From NCBI RefSeq assembly GCF_963678635.1, contig NC_087071.1, positions 10,429,088 through 10,491,087 of the forward strand: DNA of 62,000 nt. The letters run 5' to 3'. Position 1 is the first letter of the stretch. Every line of letters starts with the position of its first letter. This DNA is from Symsagittifera roscoffensis (taxonomy: Eukaryota > Xenacoelomorpha > Acoela > Convolutidae). Below are positions 11,521-23,401 of the stretch, one piece after another. A program made the translations under genes and the position numbers. The notes below the pieces were generated by a model. It was not told the DNA's origin, made no database searches, and saw only the letters and a program-made list of their open reading frames with translations.

Positions 11521-12369
11521 AAATAAGGATAGAACATGATTTTACTCAATTTCAAATATGAGTTTGCAGGGGTTTTCGAATGGAGAAGTAGATCCGGTAC
11601 CTAAAAACGCGACTCCTGATTTTAGGATTTACGTCTAGAACAAACGCTTCATTTTGCTTCTAGGTTATTTTTCTTGATTTTTAGAAAACCATATTCCGTC
11701 CATACCTTCATACTAATTCAAACTACTATTTGACAGCCAGTCAAAGAAACAACACAAAATGGAGGTCAAACGACAGCTAGAGAAAACAAACTTCCAATCT
11801 AGCTTACTTTAAATCAGGATTCATTGTTACTTCTAGAAATATCTACAGATTTATGATTCAAAATTATGTTTTTCTTCAACGTCGTGCTGTGCTATTGTGG
11901 ATTGCGTTAGTTGAAAATTATTTGCAATTTTTTTGTCCTAAAATCAACCACAAAAAAATCAATCAGCATTCATTTTTTTGTTTTTGAAAACAAATTTTCT
12001 GTTTTGATTTACCTTTTTCAATAACGAAGTTTTGACAAATTTACAATTAAGGACAGAAAATCAAGAAAAAATTTTCAAAAACAACGGAAAACAAGCTATT
12101 TCAAACATTATGTTGCTAGGTTCTTGGCTACCCTTATTTGTCTAAAGTAGAACAATCTCTTCCAAAAATACATGCTTTTTTGTTATTGAAAGTCCATCCA
12201 CAAGATATTTTTTTAAAAATTAATCCAATAAAGTTTGCCTTCAAAATTCCAATTGAGATATTAGCTCATCTAAAAGTACGCATTATTTTTTTGACTTAAA
12301 ATACCCATTTCTTGTATAACTTAGAGTGAGCTAATATCTCTTGTTCGAAGAGTATATGCCCGAGTTAAT
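11521..12369. other. No gene; holds a 14-bp inverted repeat
   Basis: GAGATATTAGCTCA at 12255-12268 is mirrored by TGAGCTAATATCTC at 12327-12340. This could be paired ends of small repeats. Otherwise nothing is recognised. Confidence 0.4.
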
Positions 12370-12680
12370 GTTCCGTTTATCTCAAGGAAAGTAACGAAAT
12401 ATTTGTGCTCGTGGTGGTTTTTTTTTCTTGAGACAATTTTCGACTTTTTAACTGTCCATTATAGACGGAATTAAATCATCCAATAGGTATTGTTGTCTTG
12501 AGCTTAAATTTGAAAAGGTATTTCATCTCTGATCATTTCTTGTATAGTAATGGGAATTTAAATATTGTCATTTTGGCCAAATTGGGACATTTAACGCACG
12601 ATATATTTTGCTCTATTAACGCATAAACGAAGATTTCATCCGTCTTAGAATTCGCTCCAAGTTGGTTGAGGGAATCTTAT
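12370..12680 (+). repeat. Interspersed repeat R, direct copy 1
   Basis: Shares ordered blocks with 12895-13190: ATTTGTGCTCG, CTTTTTAACT, GCCAAATTGGGACA, TTAACGCA and CCGTCTTAGAA. It is a diverged tandem neighbour about 525 bp upstream of the next copy. Confidence 0.75.
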
Positions 12681-12894
12681 TTGTTATCATTGATTTCTTA
12701 CCAGGAGCGAAATATATCGGTTTTTTTGGCGTGTGGCGAGGATTTGTGCAAACAATCTCAAAATCTCAACTTTTATGATTTTTTTCTTTTGTAAGCTTAA
12801 TTTTTTTAATGTTAAATCTGCTCCATAGGCCTTAAAAGGCAATTGGAAGAATCAGGGTTTCGACCTGACACGAGCAGTATTGTTGTTCCGACTT

Positions 12895-13190
12895 TCGTAA
12901 CGAAAATAACGGAATATTTGTGCTCGGGGTGTTTTTTTTCTGCAGATAAATTTTGACTTTTTAACTAGCCATTTTTGACCGAACTTTTCCGTATCATATA
13001 AAAAATATTGTGGTCCTGCGCTAGTATTTGAACAGAATTTTATTCCTGTGATCAATTTTTGTAAAGTTATGGGGGCTTAATGATTGCCATTTCGGCCCAT
13101 TTGGGACAATTAACGTCCGATAAATTTAGCGCTTTTAACGCGTAAGTGGAGATTTAACCCGTCTTAGAAATCATTTCAATGGGTTTAAGA
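12895..13190 (+). repeat. Interspersed repeat R, direct copy 2
   Basis: Third copy of the family also seen at 12370-12680 and, inverted, at 11245-11520. A minus-strand frame within it (12852-13055) is not supported. Confidence 0.75.
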
Positions 13191-14228
13191 AAAATTATTT
13201 GCCATTATTCACTGGTCACTAGTAGCAAAATTATTTTTAATTTATTACATATAATTTTTTCAAGTTTTTACTGCTTCATAGAATGGAAAAGGCAGTCGGA
13301 CCATTCAGGACTTTGCACTGATACGAGCAGTCTTGTTTATGTTTGTATACGAAAAAATTACAGCAAGTAAAATATCTTTATGATTTTAGAACGTCACTGC
13401 AATTTAACGAGAAACAGTTATATTACTGATTAAACTGCCAGAGTTAGTTCCAAATGGATTTTAATTACGCTTTAGGAACTTGATAAGGTTTTTAATTTCA
13501 AAAAAGTTAAATTTTTTATAATTAACCCTGATTTTACTGTATAAGTAAATTGTCAAGTGCGGGAAGAATACTTAAATTCGAAAACTTAAAAAAATTATTT
13601 CTAAAACAATTATCCACAAATCGAGTAAAAAGAAAAGTTTGAAGTGAATAATATAAAGCAAATTGACAAACAAGTTTGAATAATTACACTTTAATTAATT
13701 CAACATGCGTTCGCAAAATTGATCGAATAATTGATTATACGTATTTTATATTGGTCAAAATTCATGTAAAAATTGATGATAAATGACTATAAATTGACTG
13801 ATTTTCATTTGAACAGAGACTTTGGCATCGGAATAACCTCATTTAGAATTTTTAGAGACTGAAAATAGCCCTCCTCAAAAAATTCAATTCAAACCCGCAT
13901 TAAGTAAAAAAAAGAAAACAATTGCTTATATTATAATTATAACAGTACTTTTAGCGAAATTATAATTAATTATAAGCGTCAATTTTAGATGTTTAAGCAA
14001 TTTATAATCCATTATAATGATAGCATTTTTGGTGACATTCTAATAAATAAAACCAATTATAGTTGAATATAATTTTTTCGAAAATCTCTTTTAAACTCTT
14101 ATAATCTATTATAATCCCTTTTTCTATCAATTTATTACTTAACAAGAAAAATCACGTTAATGGGTTAGAATTTGGCTATTCTGCATGAAAACACAATAAA
14201 AACCAGTAATAAGTAAGAATCAGTAAAC
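13191..14228. other. AT-rich stretch with TTATAAT/ATAATC motifs
   Basis: Between 13710 and 14120 palindromic motifs such as ATTATAATTATAA and TTATAATCCATTATAAT recur, as they do near the ends of the TIR elements. No gene is seen. Confidence 0.4.
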
Positions 14229-14651
14229 CAGGGGCGGATCTATGGTTTTTGCGAGGGGTCTCCCTAACCCTATAAAGGTTGACTAGATTGATTCCAAGCT
14301 CTCCCAAGGCAATCAAAAGATCGTTTTTTTATTTTTTATGCGCAGTATGCAAAATTTTGAAACAACCGGCCAAAAACGGCGTTTTTAGGCAGTTTTTGGA
14401 AAAATTTTGACGAAAAAAATTGCGTTTTTGCGGCGCGCTCTCCTCCTCAATGTTAGTATAAATTGGCGCAGAAGGCGCCTTGAGATTATTTTTAGGGTCT
14501 GTGACCAAAAATGTATATCAGTTAGGGGACCTCAATCTAGTGGGGGGATCTCAATGGGGGAAAATGGGGAGACCTTTTGGGTCAACAGGGGGTCGAATCC
14601 CTGAGGGGGCGGTGCGTCGCCCCTCGACCCCCCTTTCTAAATCCGCTGGTG
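14229..14651. mobile_element. CAGGGGCGGAT-end non-autonomous element
   Basis: The left end CAGGGGCGGATCTATGG is mirrored imperfectly by the right end TTTCTAAATCCGCTGGTG. The middle (GGCCAAAAACGGCGTTTTT, TTTTTGGAAAAATTTTGA) matches 19680-19720. Such termini recall hAT-type miniature elements in animals, but I found no clean 8-bp target duplication. The two short frames inside are not genes. Confidence 0.55.
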
Positions 14652-15943
14652 GCTATAAGTACAAAATTAAAGTTTCTCATAGTAACCAACTGAAAAGCAA
14701 ACAAAAGAAAACAAACTAAAACGGAATGGAGCGATGACGTTTGTTGAATAATAATGGATTATAATTCAAAAAAAATTGAGGAAAAAAAATCATAAAATAT
14801 TCGATTATAATCGATTTTAAAATTTTTTTAATGATTTTTTTGTTTCGAAAAAAAAATCATTATAATCCATTTTTAATCGATTATAATCAAATCTTTTTGA
14901 AAATTATGGAGACTGACAATAAAAAACCATTATAATCTATTTTTTTTCTCTTTTTACTGAGGACGGGCCATTTCGTTTTACAAAAAAAAATGTTCCCAGG
15001 TCTTTATTTCTATCACCGTTCCTTTCAGCCGTCCGTCCACCGTCCTTTTAGTAGATCTTATGATGTCAGTCATTAAGGGTTATGTTGCCAAATACTTTCA
15101 GATAACTAGTTTTGAGGATTAAGAGCCTTAGATATTGATCTATTTTGTACTCAGAGTTGTATCTTACACGCCTAACCTTCCGCTTATGGCTATAATAAAA
15201 TCACCTCAAAAAACAGTTATTGCAAATCAGGCCATTTTTTGACGAACTACTCATTGTGTTTCCATAGAAAAAAAAGATAATTTGTAGAATATTTTTTCGC
15301 ACAAAAAACTGATTGTCAAATTTGTTTCATTTGCATGGGAATATCATTTTGAACTACTTTATGAAAAAACATGCTTCAATTTAGGTCTGCAAGAGAAAAA
15401 AGTAAGCAAATTTGAGCATAAAAGTGAACTTGCGACAGTAAAGAGGAAGCTCGCAATTAAAAAGAGGAAAAACTTGAGTCTACAAGACTTTCATTTTGAA
15501 AATTTTAAAGCATGTTTGAACATAAAAGTGGTTTTGCGACAAAAATGAACTATTTTACCAAACTATGTTTTTTTAATATTTCTTATAGCCATATGAAATA
15601 TGATTATCGTACAATTTACATTAAAAAAATTATGATGATTTTTTTTCGATACACACCGTGGTTGATTTTTAGATTGTTGGCTTTTTGTTGAACTACTAAA
15701 ATTAAGCGTTTTTTCTGTGCACTGTTGATGTTTTGAACTCGAATTGATTCTCTGAGCTAAATAATATGACAATTTCTTCAGCACTTTTGGTAATTACATC
15801 GCCATTTTAGCCAGCAGACAAAAACAAGTGCGATGAAGAACTCCCATTTTTTGAACGCTTACTTTGCTAATATTTTCTCTTTTCGAAATCGAAACCAGAA
15901 AAAATCAGCAATATGCAACCAGAAAGTTAAGTATGCGGCATTA
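14652..15943. other. No gene; TAATCGATTATAAT motifs at 14750-14945
   Basis: ATTCGATTATAATCGATTTT and related motifs form a low-complexity patch. The rest is AT-rich DNA without supported frames. Confidence 0.4.
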
Positions 15944-16370
15944 CGAGGCCAAACTACGCATTGGATAGGCGCACAATTTCGTGTCTGTATGTTCCTAGAG
16001 ACACGTAATTAAACATAATCCAAAATCCAAGTGGATTCCACCTACAAAATTTCAGAGGACTCCGCGGACAAATACCTGCAACGTAAATTTTGTCGGCACT
16101 TTGATTTTCATGCAAATTCCCCCACGAGAAAATATAAAGAGTTGTTCCAGATTCCGCAACTGTAAGTGGATTGCGCAAAATGTAAGTGGAATCCGCAAAA
16201 TGCAAGTGGAATCCGCAAAAGTAAGCGGATTCCGCAAACTGTAAAGGAATTCAGAAATTTGTTGATTACTGATCTTGCATTTGCACTTGCGGTATTTAAA
16301 AGCAAGGACTTAACCATTGTCAGCGGAATCCACGAACAAATCTTAAAACATTGTTTAACTAAATAGATGG
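15944..16370 (+). mobile_element. Left part of GAGGCC-TIR element with GCGGATTCC array
   Basis: After TA the end CGAGGCCAAACTACGCATTG starts an element whose mirror image, AATGCACAGTTTGGCCTCG then TA, lies at 18842-18860. Between about 16160 and 16245 there are four imperfect units of GTAAGTGGAATCCGCAAAAT. Compared with the compact copy at 30425-31248, this one is split by about 2.1 kb of unrelated DNA. Confidence 0.65.
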
Positions 16371-16489
16371 ATGTCAGACTTTAGTATTTGCAAACCGTTT
16401 TTGTGATCATAGTTTTGGAAACACAACACCAAATAAATTCATTAGGTTAATTCGGTAATATGTTTTTTAATTCTTTTTTGGGTTGACAT

Positions 16490-16735
16490 GTCGCCGAGTT
16501 AGTTCAGTATTTGGGATTCAATACTTGAGTTTCAGTATTTGGGATTTTGAAGTTGAGATTTCAGCCTTTGGGAGCGTGAAATCAAAAAAAGAAGATAGTA
16601 TTTGGGATGGGTTGACAGAGTCCTGAAGAGATATCGCCGAATTAGGCCAGTATTTGGGATTCAGTATTTGAGATTCAGTATTTGAAATTCGGTATTCGAG
16701 ATCCAGTATTTGGGAGCGTGAATTCAATATATAAA
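16490..16735 (+). repeat. AGTATTTGGGATTC minisatellite
   Basis: Units of about 14 bp (AGTATTTGGGATTC with variants) occur near 16507, 16533, 16650, 16664, 16677, 16692 and 16703. A higher-order unit beginning near TCGCCGA and ending GGGAGCGTGAA occurs twice (about 16492-16580 and 16634-16722). Confidence 0.75.
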
Positions 16736-18244
16736 AATAGAATTTAGAATGAGATGACAGAGTGAAATCATGAGTTAGCTATTCAAGATTTTCTGAATAG
16801 CTAACTCATAATTAGTAAATAAATTTAGAGCTCTGAATGGCTTATCCTCAAGGAATTGTCACGTCTCAAATAACTGTTGGATCTTAATCAAGGCTTGTCA
16901 GAGTTTTATGTGGCACATAGTGAGATTGACACCATAGATGACTTCTTGCCAATAGGAAAAAAAAGGTCAGTTTTTATTAAAAAAAGATTTAAAAATTCAT
17001 CATCTGGAGTGTCGGGAAAAGAGTTCAATCAATTTTGGCCTGATTTTAGCTGTTTTTTTTTCAAAAACTTCATATATTAAAACATTTTGAAGTCAAAATG
17101 TTACTTAATATCAAAAAATAGCCGTTTTAAAATAGGTCATAGTTTAAAAATTGGTATTTACTTTTTTCTGTTTTTTGATACGTGGTTGTTTTTTGTACTT
17201 TATCTATGTCTTTTTTATTTTATATTCTAAAAGTCTTTTTTATTCGATGTATAGAGTCCTTACAAATTTACTTTTTTTACTGAGAAAAGATTTCTCTTTT
17301 TTGCTTGGGTCAATTACAAATTTAAAAGCTATGCACAAAATTGGGTCGGTTTTATTCGTAGTTGAATGATAGAGGCCGGCTAAAAATTAGTCAAATTTTG
17401 AAAAAATTTCAAAATTTCTATTCTTGTGTTCAGAAAATCCTGTCAATCCTTGAAAATTTGGATTCTTAAATTTTTTCTCTAAACGTGTACACTACTGAGT
17501 CAGCATAAATTTTACACATGAGCTTTTCTGTGTTTTGATATGATGGTCGTTCCAATCGGAAACTAGTTTTTATTTTGTTATCTTGATAATTTCGGCTCTT
17601 TGCTCAATATTTTAGAGCTCTTGAGTCCAATCTAAAACGTACGAAAGCTTGCCAAAAGACCATCTCAATGGGCCATTTGTTTTTTCGTACTTGAAAAATT
17701 TACAAATTTGCTTGTGCATAAAACTAATTTTTTTATTGTTCTGTGTCCTTATAATTTTTTGGCTCGAGATAAGACATGAGGTTTTTTATCTTGTCTGTTT
17801 TTAAACTCAACTAGTAGGCAGCTGTTATTTGGATGCCGTCATGGAGAAAAAACTACTTGATCTGTTTAGTGTTTGTTAAGACTGTTTGTTTTTGTTTGAG
17901 CTTTTGATTTTAACTATATTCTAAGTTTCCGTATTGTTTTTAATGTTTCCAGTTTTGTTTGTGGTCTGGAAATTATGCCAGCCTGACAAAATTGTTTGTG
18001 GGAGTCAATTATCTATTTGGAGCATTTTTTTTAAATCTGGGAGTAAATAAACATATTAACTAATTTGAGTAAATTAGTTCTTGATAAAATTACTAAAACT
18101 TGAATTACAGAAGATTTAAATTTGATGTTCAAAAACACGAATATGTAGTCCCGAAAACGTTACCCTATCAAATTTTGTTCTTGATTCGCAATTTGAAAAT
18201 GTTTCAAAGTAGCTAAAGCATTTTTTAATTATTTTAACTGAATG

Positions 18245-18420
18245 GCTTGAAATGAATTGATGAATAATTTACTTCCGTTCGTTCTGTTGGCAGGAATTGA
18301 GACTGATGACAGGAATTGAGATCGAAGTTAACCTTCGTAGGAAGTGAGATTGAAGCTGGGTATGTTTGATAGGAGTTGAGATCAAAGTTGGGTTTTTGAC
18401 ACGGATTGAGATCAAACATT
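18245..18420 (+). repeat. GAATTGAGATC minisatellite
   Basis: Imperfect units of GGAATTGAGATCGAAGTTGG recur about six times. The minus-strand frame with repeated FDLN motifs is a by-product. Confidence 0.65.
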
Positions 18421-18479
18421 TGTCATTCCAACTGGTAGCTAATCAACGTAGTAATTAAAAGATATAGTTTTAAACGCTA

Positions 18480-18860
18480 CCTTACATACATATAACCAAA
18501 CGGAATCCGCAAACAAAATGCGGATTCCACTTACAATTTGCGGATTCCTCTTACAGTTTGCGGGTTCCGCTTACAGTTGGGGATTCCGCAACAGCTCAAT
18601 TCAACTATACACATGTCTCGTTATTTGTTCGTGGATTCCACCAACTGTTCTGGATTTTGCAAATACGGTTGCGGATTCCGCAAATTAGCCTGTTTTTGGA
18701 GCAATTTTAAATGGTACGTTGTTTAGGGTATTTGTTTGTTAAATCCAAAACAGCAAAGAACATCAAAGAAATGTAGCATTAGTGCGGATTACACGACAAA
18801 TCTGATTTGGGCCTGTTACGAAAACCACTTACAATGCACATAATGCACAGTTTGGCCTCG
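18480..18860 (+). mobile_element. Right part of GAGGCC-TIR element with GCGGATTCC array
   Basis: Units such as TGCGGATTCCACTTACAATT and TGCGGGTTCCGCTTACAGTT repeat from 18500 to 18590. The end TTTGGCCTCG at 18851-18860 is followed by TA. The order of motifs matches 30690-31248. Confidence 0.65.
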
Positions 18861-19490
18861 TAGTTGACTAGAAAGTTGGTCTATCCAGACATTCTGGACT
18901 AATTAGCGGAAAAACAAAAAACTTAGAAAAGAATTTTTCGAGCTTAAGTTACAAACTTTACATGGAAAGTAGTAACTAATTTTTTTCATTTTAATTGAAT
19001 TCTAATTTAATTTTTAAAATTTACTTTTCTAATTTAATTTCTTTTCTAACCGTTTCTAATTGTTAATTCCGTTATAGATGCAATACTGGCGATGGATTTG
19101 CGTGTTGTTAATACTTCAGCGTGGGATTCTAGTCTGTATATACTCCCCCACAAGCATAGCAAAATGGGTCAATCTTCAATTTGCGCAAATCTGAGGTATA
19201 ATTCTTTCTGTACAGTTCTGATAAACTTTCGCTTTTTATTTTCATTCTTTGTTTTTCATAATTAATGTTTTCTTAAACACTGTTTTCTATCTTTGTTGGG
19301 GAAACTAAAAGAAAAATTCTCTGCTTTTCATTTGTTTTAAAAAAATATATAACAAAACATGAACTCCAAACCTTTAAATTTGAGTCTTCTTTGCTTTTTG
19401 AAAAAAAAACGAAATATATGCAAGTTTATGCACATGAAGGCACAATCATGTTCTTATGGTCTTTTCTAAATAATTGTTAACGCTCATACT
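18861..19490. other. No gene seen
   Basis: AT-rich sequence with TAATTT runs near 18980-19060. Nothing is supported. Confidence 0.4.
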
Positions 19491-19790
19491 CAGGGGCGGA
19501 TCTTGGATTTTCTCCGGGGGGGGGGGGTTAATTTTCAGAAAAAAAAACAAAAAAACTGTATAGGTCGTCAAAATTGAATTTTTGAGCACTTCGAATGCGC
19601 ACTAAAAAGACCCTGTTTTGCCAACATTTTCTGCGCCGCAGGCAAAATTTTGGAAGAAAAAACAGGCCAAAAAGGCGTTTTTGAACACTTTTTGGAAATT
19701 TTGAGCAAAAAATTGTGTTTTTTGGCGCCCCTCCCCCTCTCAAATTTGAATGTATTGGCGCTGATTTCATAGCCAGTTTCCATCAAACTC
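19491..19790. mobile_element. CAGGGGCGGAT-end element, second copy
   Basis: Starts CAGGGGCGGATCTTGGATTT, followed by a G run. GGCCAAAAAGGCGTTTTTGA and GGAAATTTTGAGCAAAAAAT match the 14229-14651 copy in order. The right end is unclear. Minus-strand frames over it are not genes. Confidence 0.5.
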
Positions 19791-19884
19791 ATTTCCGTTG
19801 AACTTTGATTTTTGGCAATTTTTATGAGTTCGGTCCTGCTCGTATTAGGGACTTTCTTCGCTCAGTTTAAATGATTAGGATCTA

Positions 19885-21211
19885 CCCGCACTGGAGTTCC
19901 ATGGATAATAATCGACTATATTGTATCAATAAATTACAAAAATAATCGATTATAATCCATCATGAGTGGATTCTAATCCATCATTTTTTAAATATCGATA
20001 TAATCCATTATAATCGATTATAATCGATAATAATCCATTAAAATTGAATAATCCAAAATCATAATCCATTAAACCATAATAATCCATCAGTTATATCTTA
20101 TATTTTTTACGCCAATATAACCCCTTTTAATCGTTTTTTTTTCAAAGTTAACGCATTTCCTGTTCAGTGCAGTTGCTACGTATTAGGTTTCATAAAATGG
20201 GCTCTTTTACAGTTCCCCCCCCTTTCAAATTCATTTTTGAAAACCTTATTTACCGTTGTCATAATGCAATGAAAATTGGCATAGTGAACAAATTGACAAT
20301 TATGAACAGATTTGTTCTTCATACTTTACAGCGCAACATCACGCATATAGCCGTAATAACACGTAAAACAAACATAAATATCGATATTTTGAAAGGTGGG
20401 GGGAAAGTGGAAAAGAGCCATAAAATGTTACGTTTCACTTTTCAATTTTTATAATGGTTGTCTTAGATACCCCGTTTACCCCTCCCCTCTCTGTATACCT
20501 CCCCCACCCCACCTTCCTGCCAGTTTACCACAACCGCCAATCGCCCCCTTTATGGGGGGTTATTTATTGGTAGACTTTGGGTAGGGGGATTATGATTTAC
20601 ACCCCCACCCCCATGTTTATACCCCCCCCCCCTCACACAGTTCAATCTTCCTCAATTTACCCCTCCCCCATCTTAGTTTATCCCCCCTTCGTTTACTGAG
20701 TAAAAATGTGGGGGGAGGGTAGGATAACCTGAACAACTGAGTATACTTCCTAGACCGTCCCCGTTCAAAATGGTAAACAAGCGGGGGGTGGGAGTTGGGG
20801 ATAAACTTTAGTAAACATGGGTGTGGGCGTAGGGATAAACGTAGGGGAGTAGGGAAGGAGGTTTGGGCAAATGCGTATTGGGAGCAAAGTTGGGGGAGAG
20901 GGTTAATTCGAGTAGATTTAGATTGAGAGTGGGCCGTGAGTAACGCAGAAATGTTGCAAGTTTAGCAAATGATTTTCCAAAAAATATATATAGACTATAA
21001 TCCGTTATAATAATTTATAATGGATTTTAAATGGATTATAATCCATTTTAATGGATTTTAATATTTTGCGTTTTACGAAATTAATCGATTATAATGACAA
21101 TATATTCGATTTTGTGGTCTAATATTGCAACAAAAATGGGGTATAATGAGAACATTTTAGACAACAATTTTCCATTATAATCGATTATTTTCCATGGAAC
21201 TCCGGTGCGGG
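19885..21211. mobile_element. TA-flanked inverted-repeat element, complete copy
   Basis: The left end CCCGCACTGGAGTTCCATGG runs on through ATAATAATCGA. The right end is its inverse (TCCATGGAACTCCGGTGCGG then G), with about 33 of 36 positions paired. TA precedes the left end (19883-19884) and follows the right end (21212-21213), as expected for TA-targeting DNA transposons such as Tc1/mariner relatives. Inside are TAATCGATTATAAT-type arrays, a C-rich arm (20470-20690) and a G-rich arm (20705-20900). At 1327 bp and with no transposase frame it is non-autonomous. Confidence 0.8.
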
Positions 21212-21332
21212 TACTAGCCGTTTCCCACTTTCAAGAAAAGGGATTGTTAAGTAGATAAATCAGAAGGAACCAGAATTGAAATTTTCAATATCAAACCCTC
21301 GTGTCAATTTACTCTATGTATTAGAGGCGTGA

Positions 21333-21528
21333 GGCGACAATTTGTAACAGGTGACAGTTCGTAACAAGCGACAATTTGTAACAATAGATTCAGCGGGTAA
21401 CACTGATTAACGCGCAATATTCTTCTCGTGCCGGGTGTAAGCGTATCGGAGAAAGCATATTCTACTTGCCAATGCCTTGTTACGAATTGCCGCCCGTTAC
21501 GAAATGTCGCCTATTGCGAATTGTCGCC
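21333..21528. mobile_element. Inverted-repeat element made of GGCGACAATTTGTAACA units
   Basis: Three tandem 16-17 bp units (GGCGACAATTTGTAACA and variants) at the left are mirrored by three at the right (GTTACGAATTG, GTTACGAAATGTCGCC, GCGAATTGTCGCC). TTAGAGGCGTG at 21321-21331 and TTAGAGGTGTG at 21536-21546 flank it, a possible 11-bp target duplication with one mismatch. The superfamily is open; long duplications would suit a Mutator-like element. Confidence 0.55.
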
Positions 21529-21613
21529 TTACCATTTAGAGGTGTGGAGATGGTTTGGTAGATACCATAGGGGGAATGTTATATGCAAAGAAGAGTTTTT
21601 TTAGTTTTTTTAG

Positions 21614-23401
21614 TTCTCGTTTCTGCTTCACTGGGAAGATTACGCTGACAAAAGTTAGCGATCGTCAGCCGCGTGATGGTGATTACACTGAATTTGTATC
21701 TGGATTGGAAAAGTTATACAAATATATTAACTGGTTCTCAATTTCTGAACTTTTGCCCAATGGTGAGTTTTTTTTTCTTAGATAAAATGTTTGGCCTTTT
21801 TTCCGTCCCCCCCCACCTCACACAAACATGAATTTTATGGTCTAACGAGTGGTTTTACAAGGTTAATTATGAGGACCAAATATAATTGTTATGAGTTCGT
21901 TATTAGTCTGCATGTCAGTTTTCATGAAAATCGGACAAAGTGAACAGTAATTTCAAATTGAAAAATTTGCAGGTGGGGGGGGGGGGAGGAAAAAGAGCAA
22001 AATTTTCTTACAAAATTCCTGAGTAACTTTAAGAGTTTAAGATACTGATAGATGTCATTTAAAAAAACGCTTTTCAGTTTTCCCATACTACTCTAACAAA
22101 ATTTATTGCATAGTGGTGGCTAAAAAGACTTTTTCGATGAATTTAATTTCACATCTAATAAAAAATTGTTCACTTTTGTAGCAATAACACCAAGTCTGTT
22201 ATGGTCAAAACTGAATGCAAAAAGTGCTGTTTCGTTCTCTCTAAAGTGCCCGTTTTCATTAGGAAAAATCTTCTGGTCAATCTTATTTTGTTCTGTTAAA
22301 ATTAATTTTCGGCGCAAAAACAACAACGAGCAACACCTCTCACGAAATTATTGGGTGTCGAGAATTTAGCAATATAGTCTGGGTCTAAAATCTAGTTCTC
22401 ATCATCAGCAGTGTGTTTCTCAAAGTTCAAATTACTCTTCTGAAAAATAGAATTTTAATTGATGGATGTTCTTGCGGCGTGAAACTCTTTGAGTGAACAA
22501 AAACAGAAGTGCCCAAGTATTTTTCCAAAACCTTCAGTTTACAACTGCGAAAACTTATTGCCAATGGCGAAATTGATTTAACTGATAAAAATTGATCGGT
22601 CCGGTAATAAACCGATAGATCTACTAAACCAAGTAAGCATAATATCATATAGATTAGCTTTGATGAAGTTTGCAGTGTGTGACGTCTAAAAACGATACTT
22701 TAAAAACGTCTGAAAAAATGAATTTGCGTCTGCTCATACCCACTTGGTAAAGTTTGCAATGAAAATTAATAAACTGAGCAAAAAAAGGTGAAAAGCGCAC
22801 AGAAATCTTGACAACACTGAAAAAATCATAAAATTTTGATGATTAAAATTAACTTGAAAGTTTCCACGTGGGTTTAGAAATAGGCTCGTGCTGCTTCACC
22901 CAGTTGACAATTTACCGCACATACGGGGCGAGATTGGGCATTTCTCCCGCAGATTACCTGAAGTCAGTCTCAAATTTCTCAGCCGATGGCAAACGGCTGA
23001 ACCTAATTTTCGTAAGTACAAATCTGGGTCTGGGGGGGAAAACATGGTCTGGGGGAGGAAAAAGAGCCAAAAAAGCGATAGTTATGTGGCTTATTTTTAC
23101 GTTTGGATTAATATGTCACACAAATGCACGTGTTTTTTGATGTTTTTGTTTGTTTCAGGCGAGATTCTATAAGCATTTATGTGTCAATGTAGTATCTGGT
23201 CTTGGTTTCGGTAATGGCGGTTTGGAATTCCGAGGCTCCATACACCGAGTGCCATTCGTTTTAAATCCGAACGACAATGGAATGATCCACATTTTTCCAT
23301 TCCATCAAGTCAGAGACGAGCTTACGTTTGATTGGTTAAAAGCTAATGTGCTCTGTGAAGATCATCCTTGGATCTGTATAAAATACCCGCCGACTACATA
23401 A
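21614..23401 (+). CDS. Three-exon host-gene candidate (3' part), unknown function
   Basis: I infer exons 21614-21762, 22878-23011 and 23159-23401. Exon 1 follows TTTTTTTAG and ends G|GTGAGT in phase 1. Exon 2 follows GGGTTTAG and begins with the two bases that complete that codon; it ends TTC|GTAAGT in phase 0. Exon 3 follows TTTGTTTCAG and stays open to a TAA at 23399-23401. Both junctions keep one reading frame, which is unlikely by chance. The joined product of about 174 residues contains FTGKITLTKV, ISPADYLKSV, VPFVLNPND and TFDWLKANVL segments with about six cysteines. I do not recognise the family. The first exon starts in phase 1, so upstream exons are missing or further away. A decayed duplicate of exon 3 near 9.8 kb shares intron sequence. 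Confidence 0.5.

Larger units (their letters stand above)
16371..18480. other. Insert between the halves of the GAGGCC element
   Basis: This segment has no counterpart in the compact copy at 30425-31248. It contains two minisatellites (listed separately) and otherwise T-rich, gene-free DNA. Frames at 16877-17080 and 17151-17369 have no recognisable content. Confidence 0.45.
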
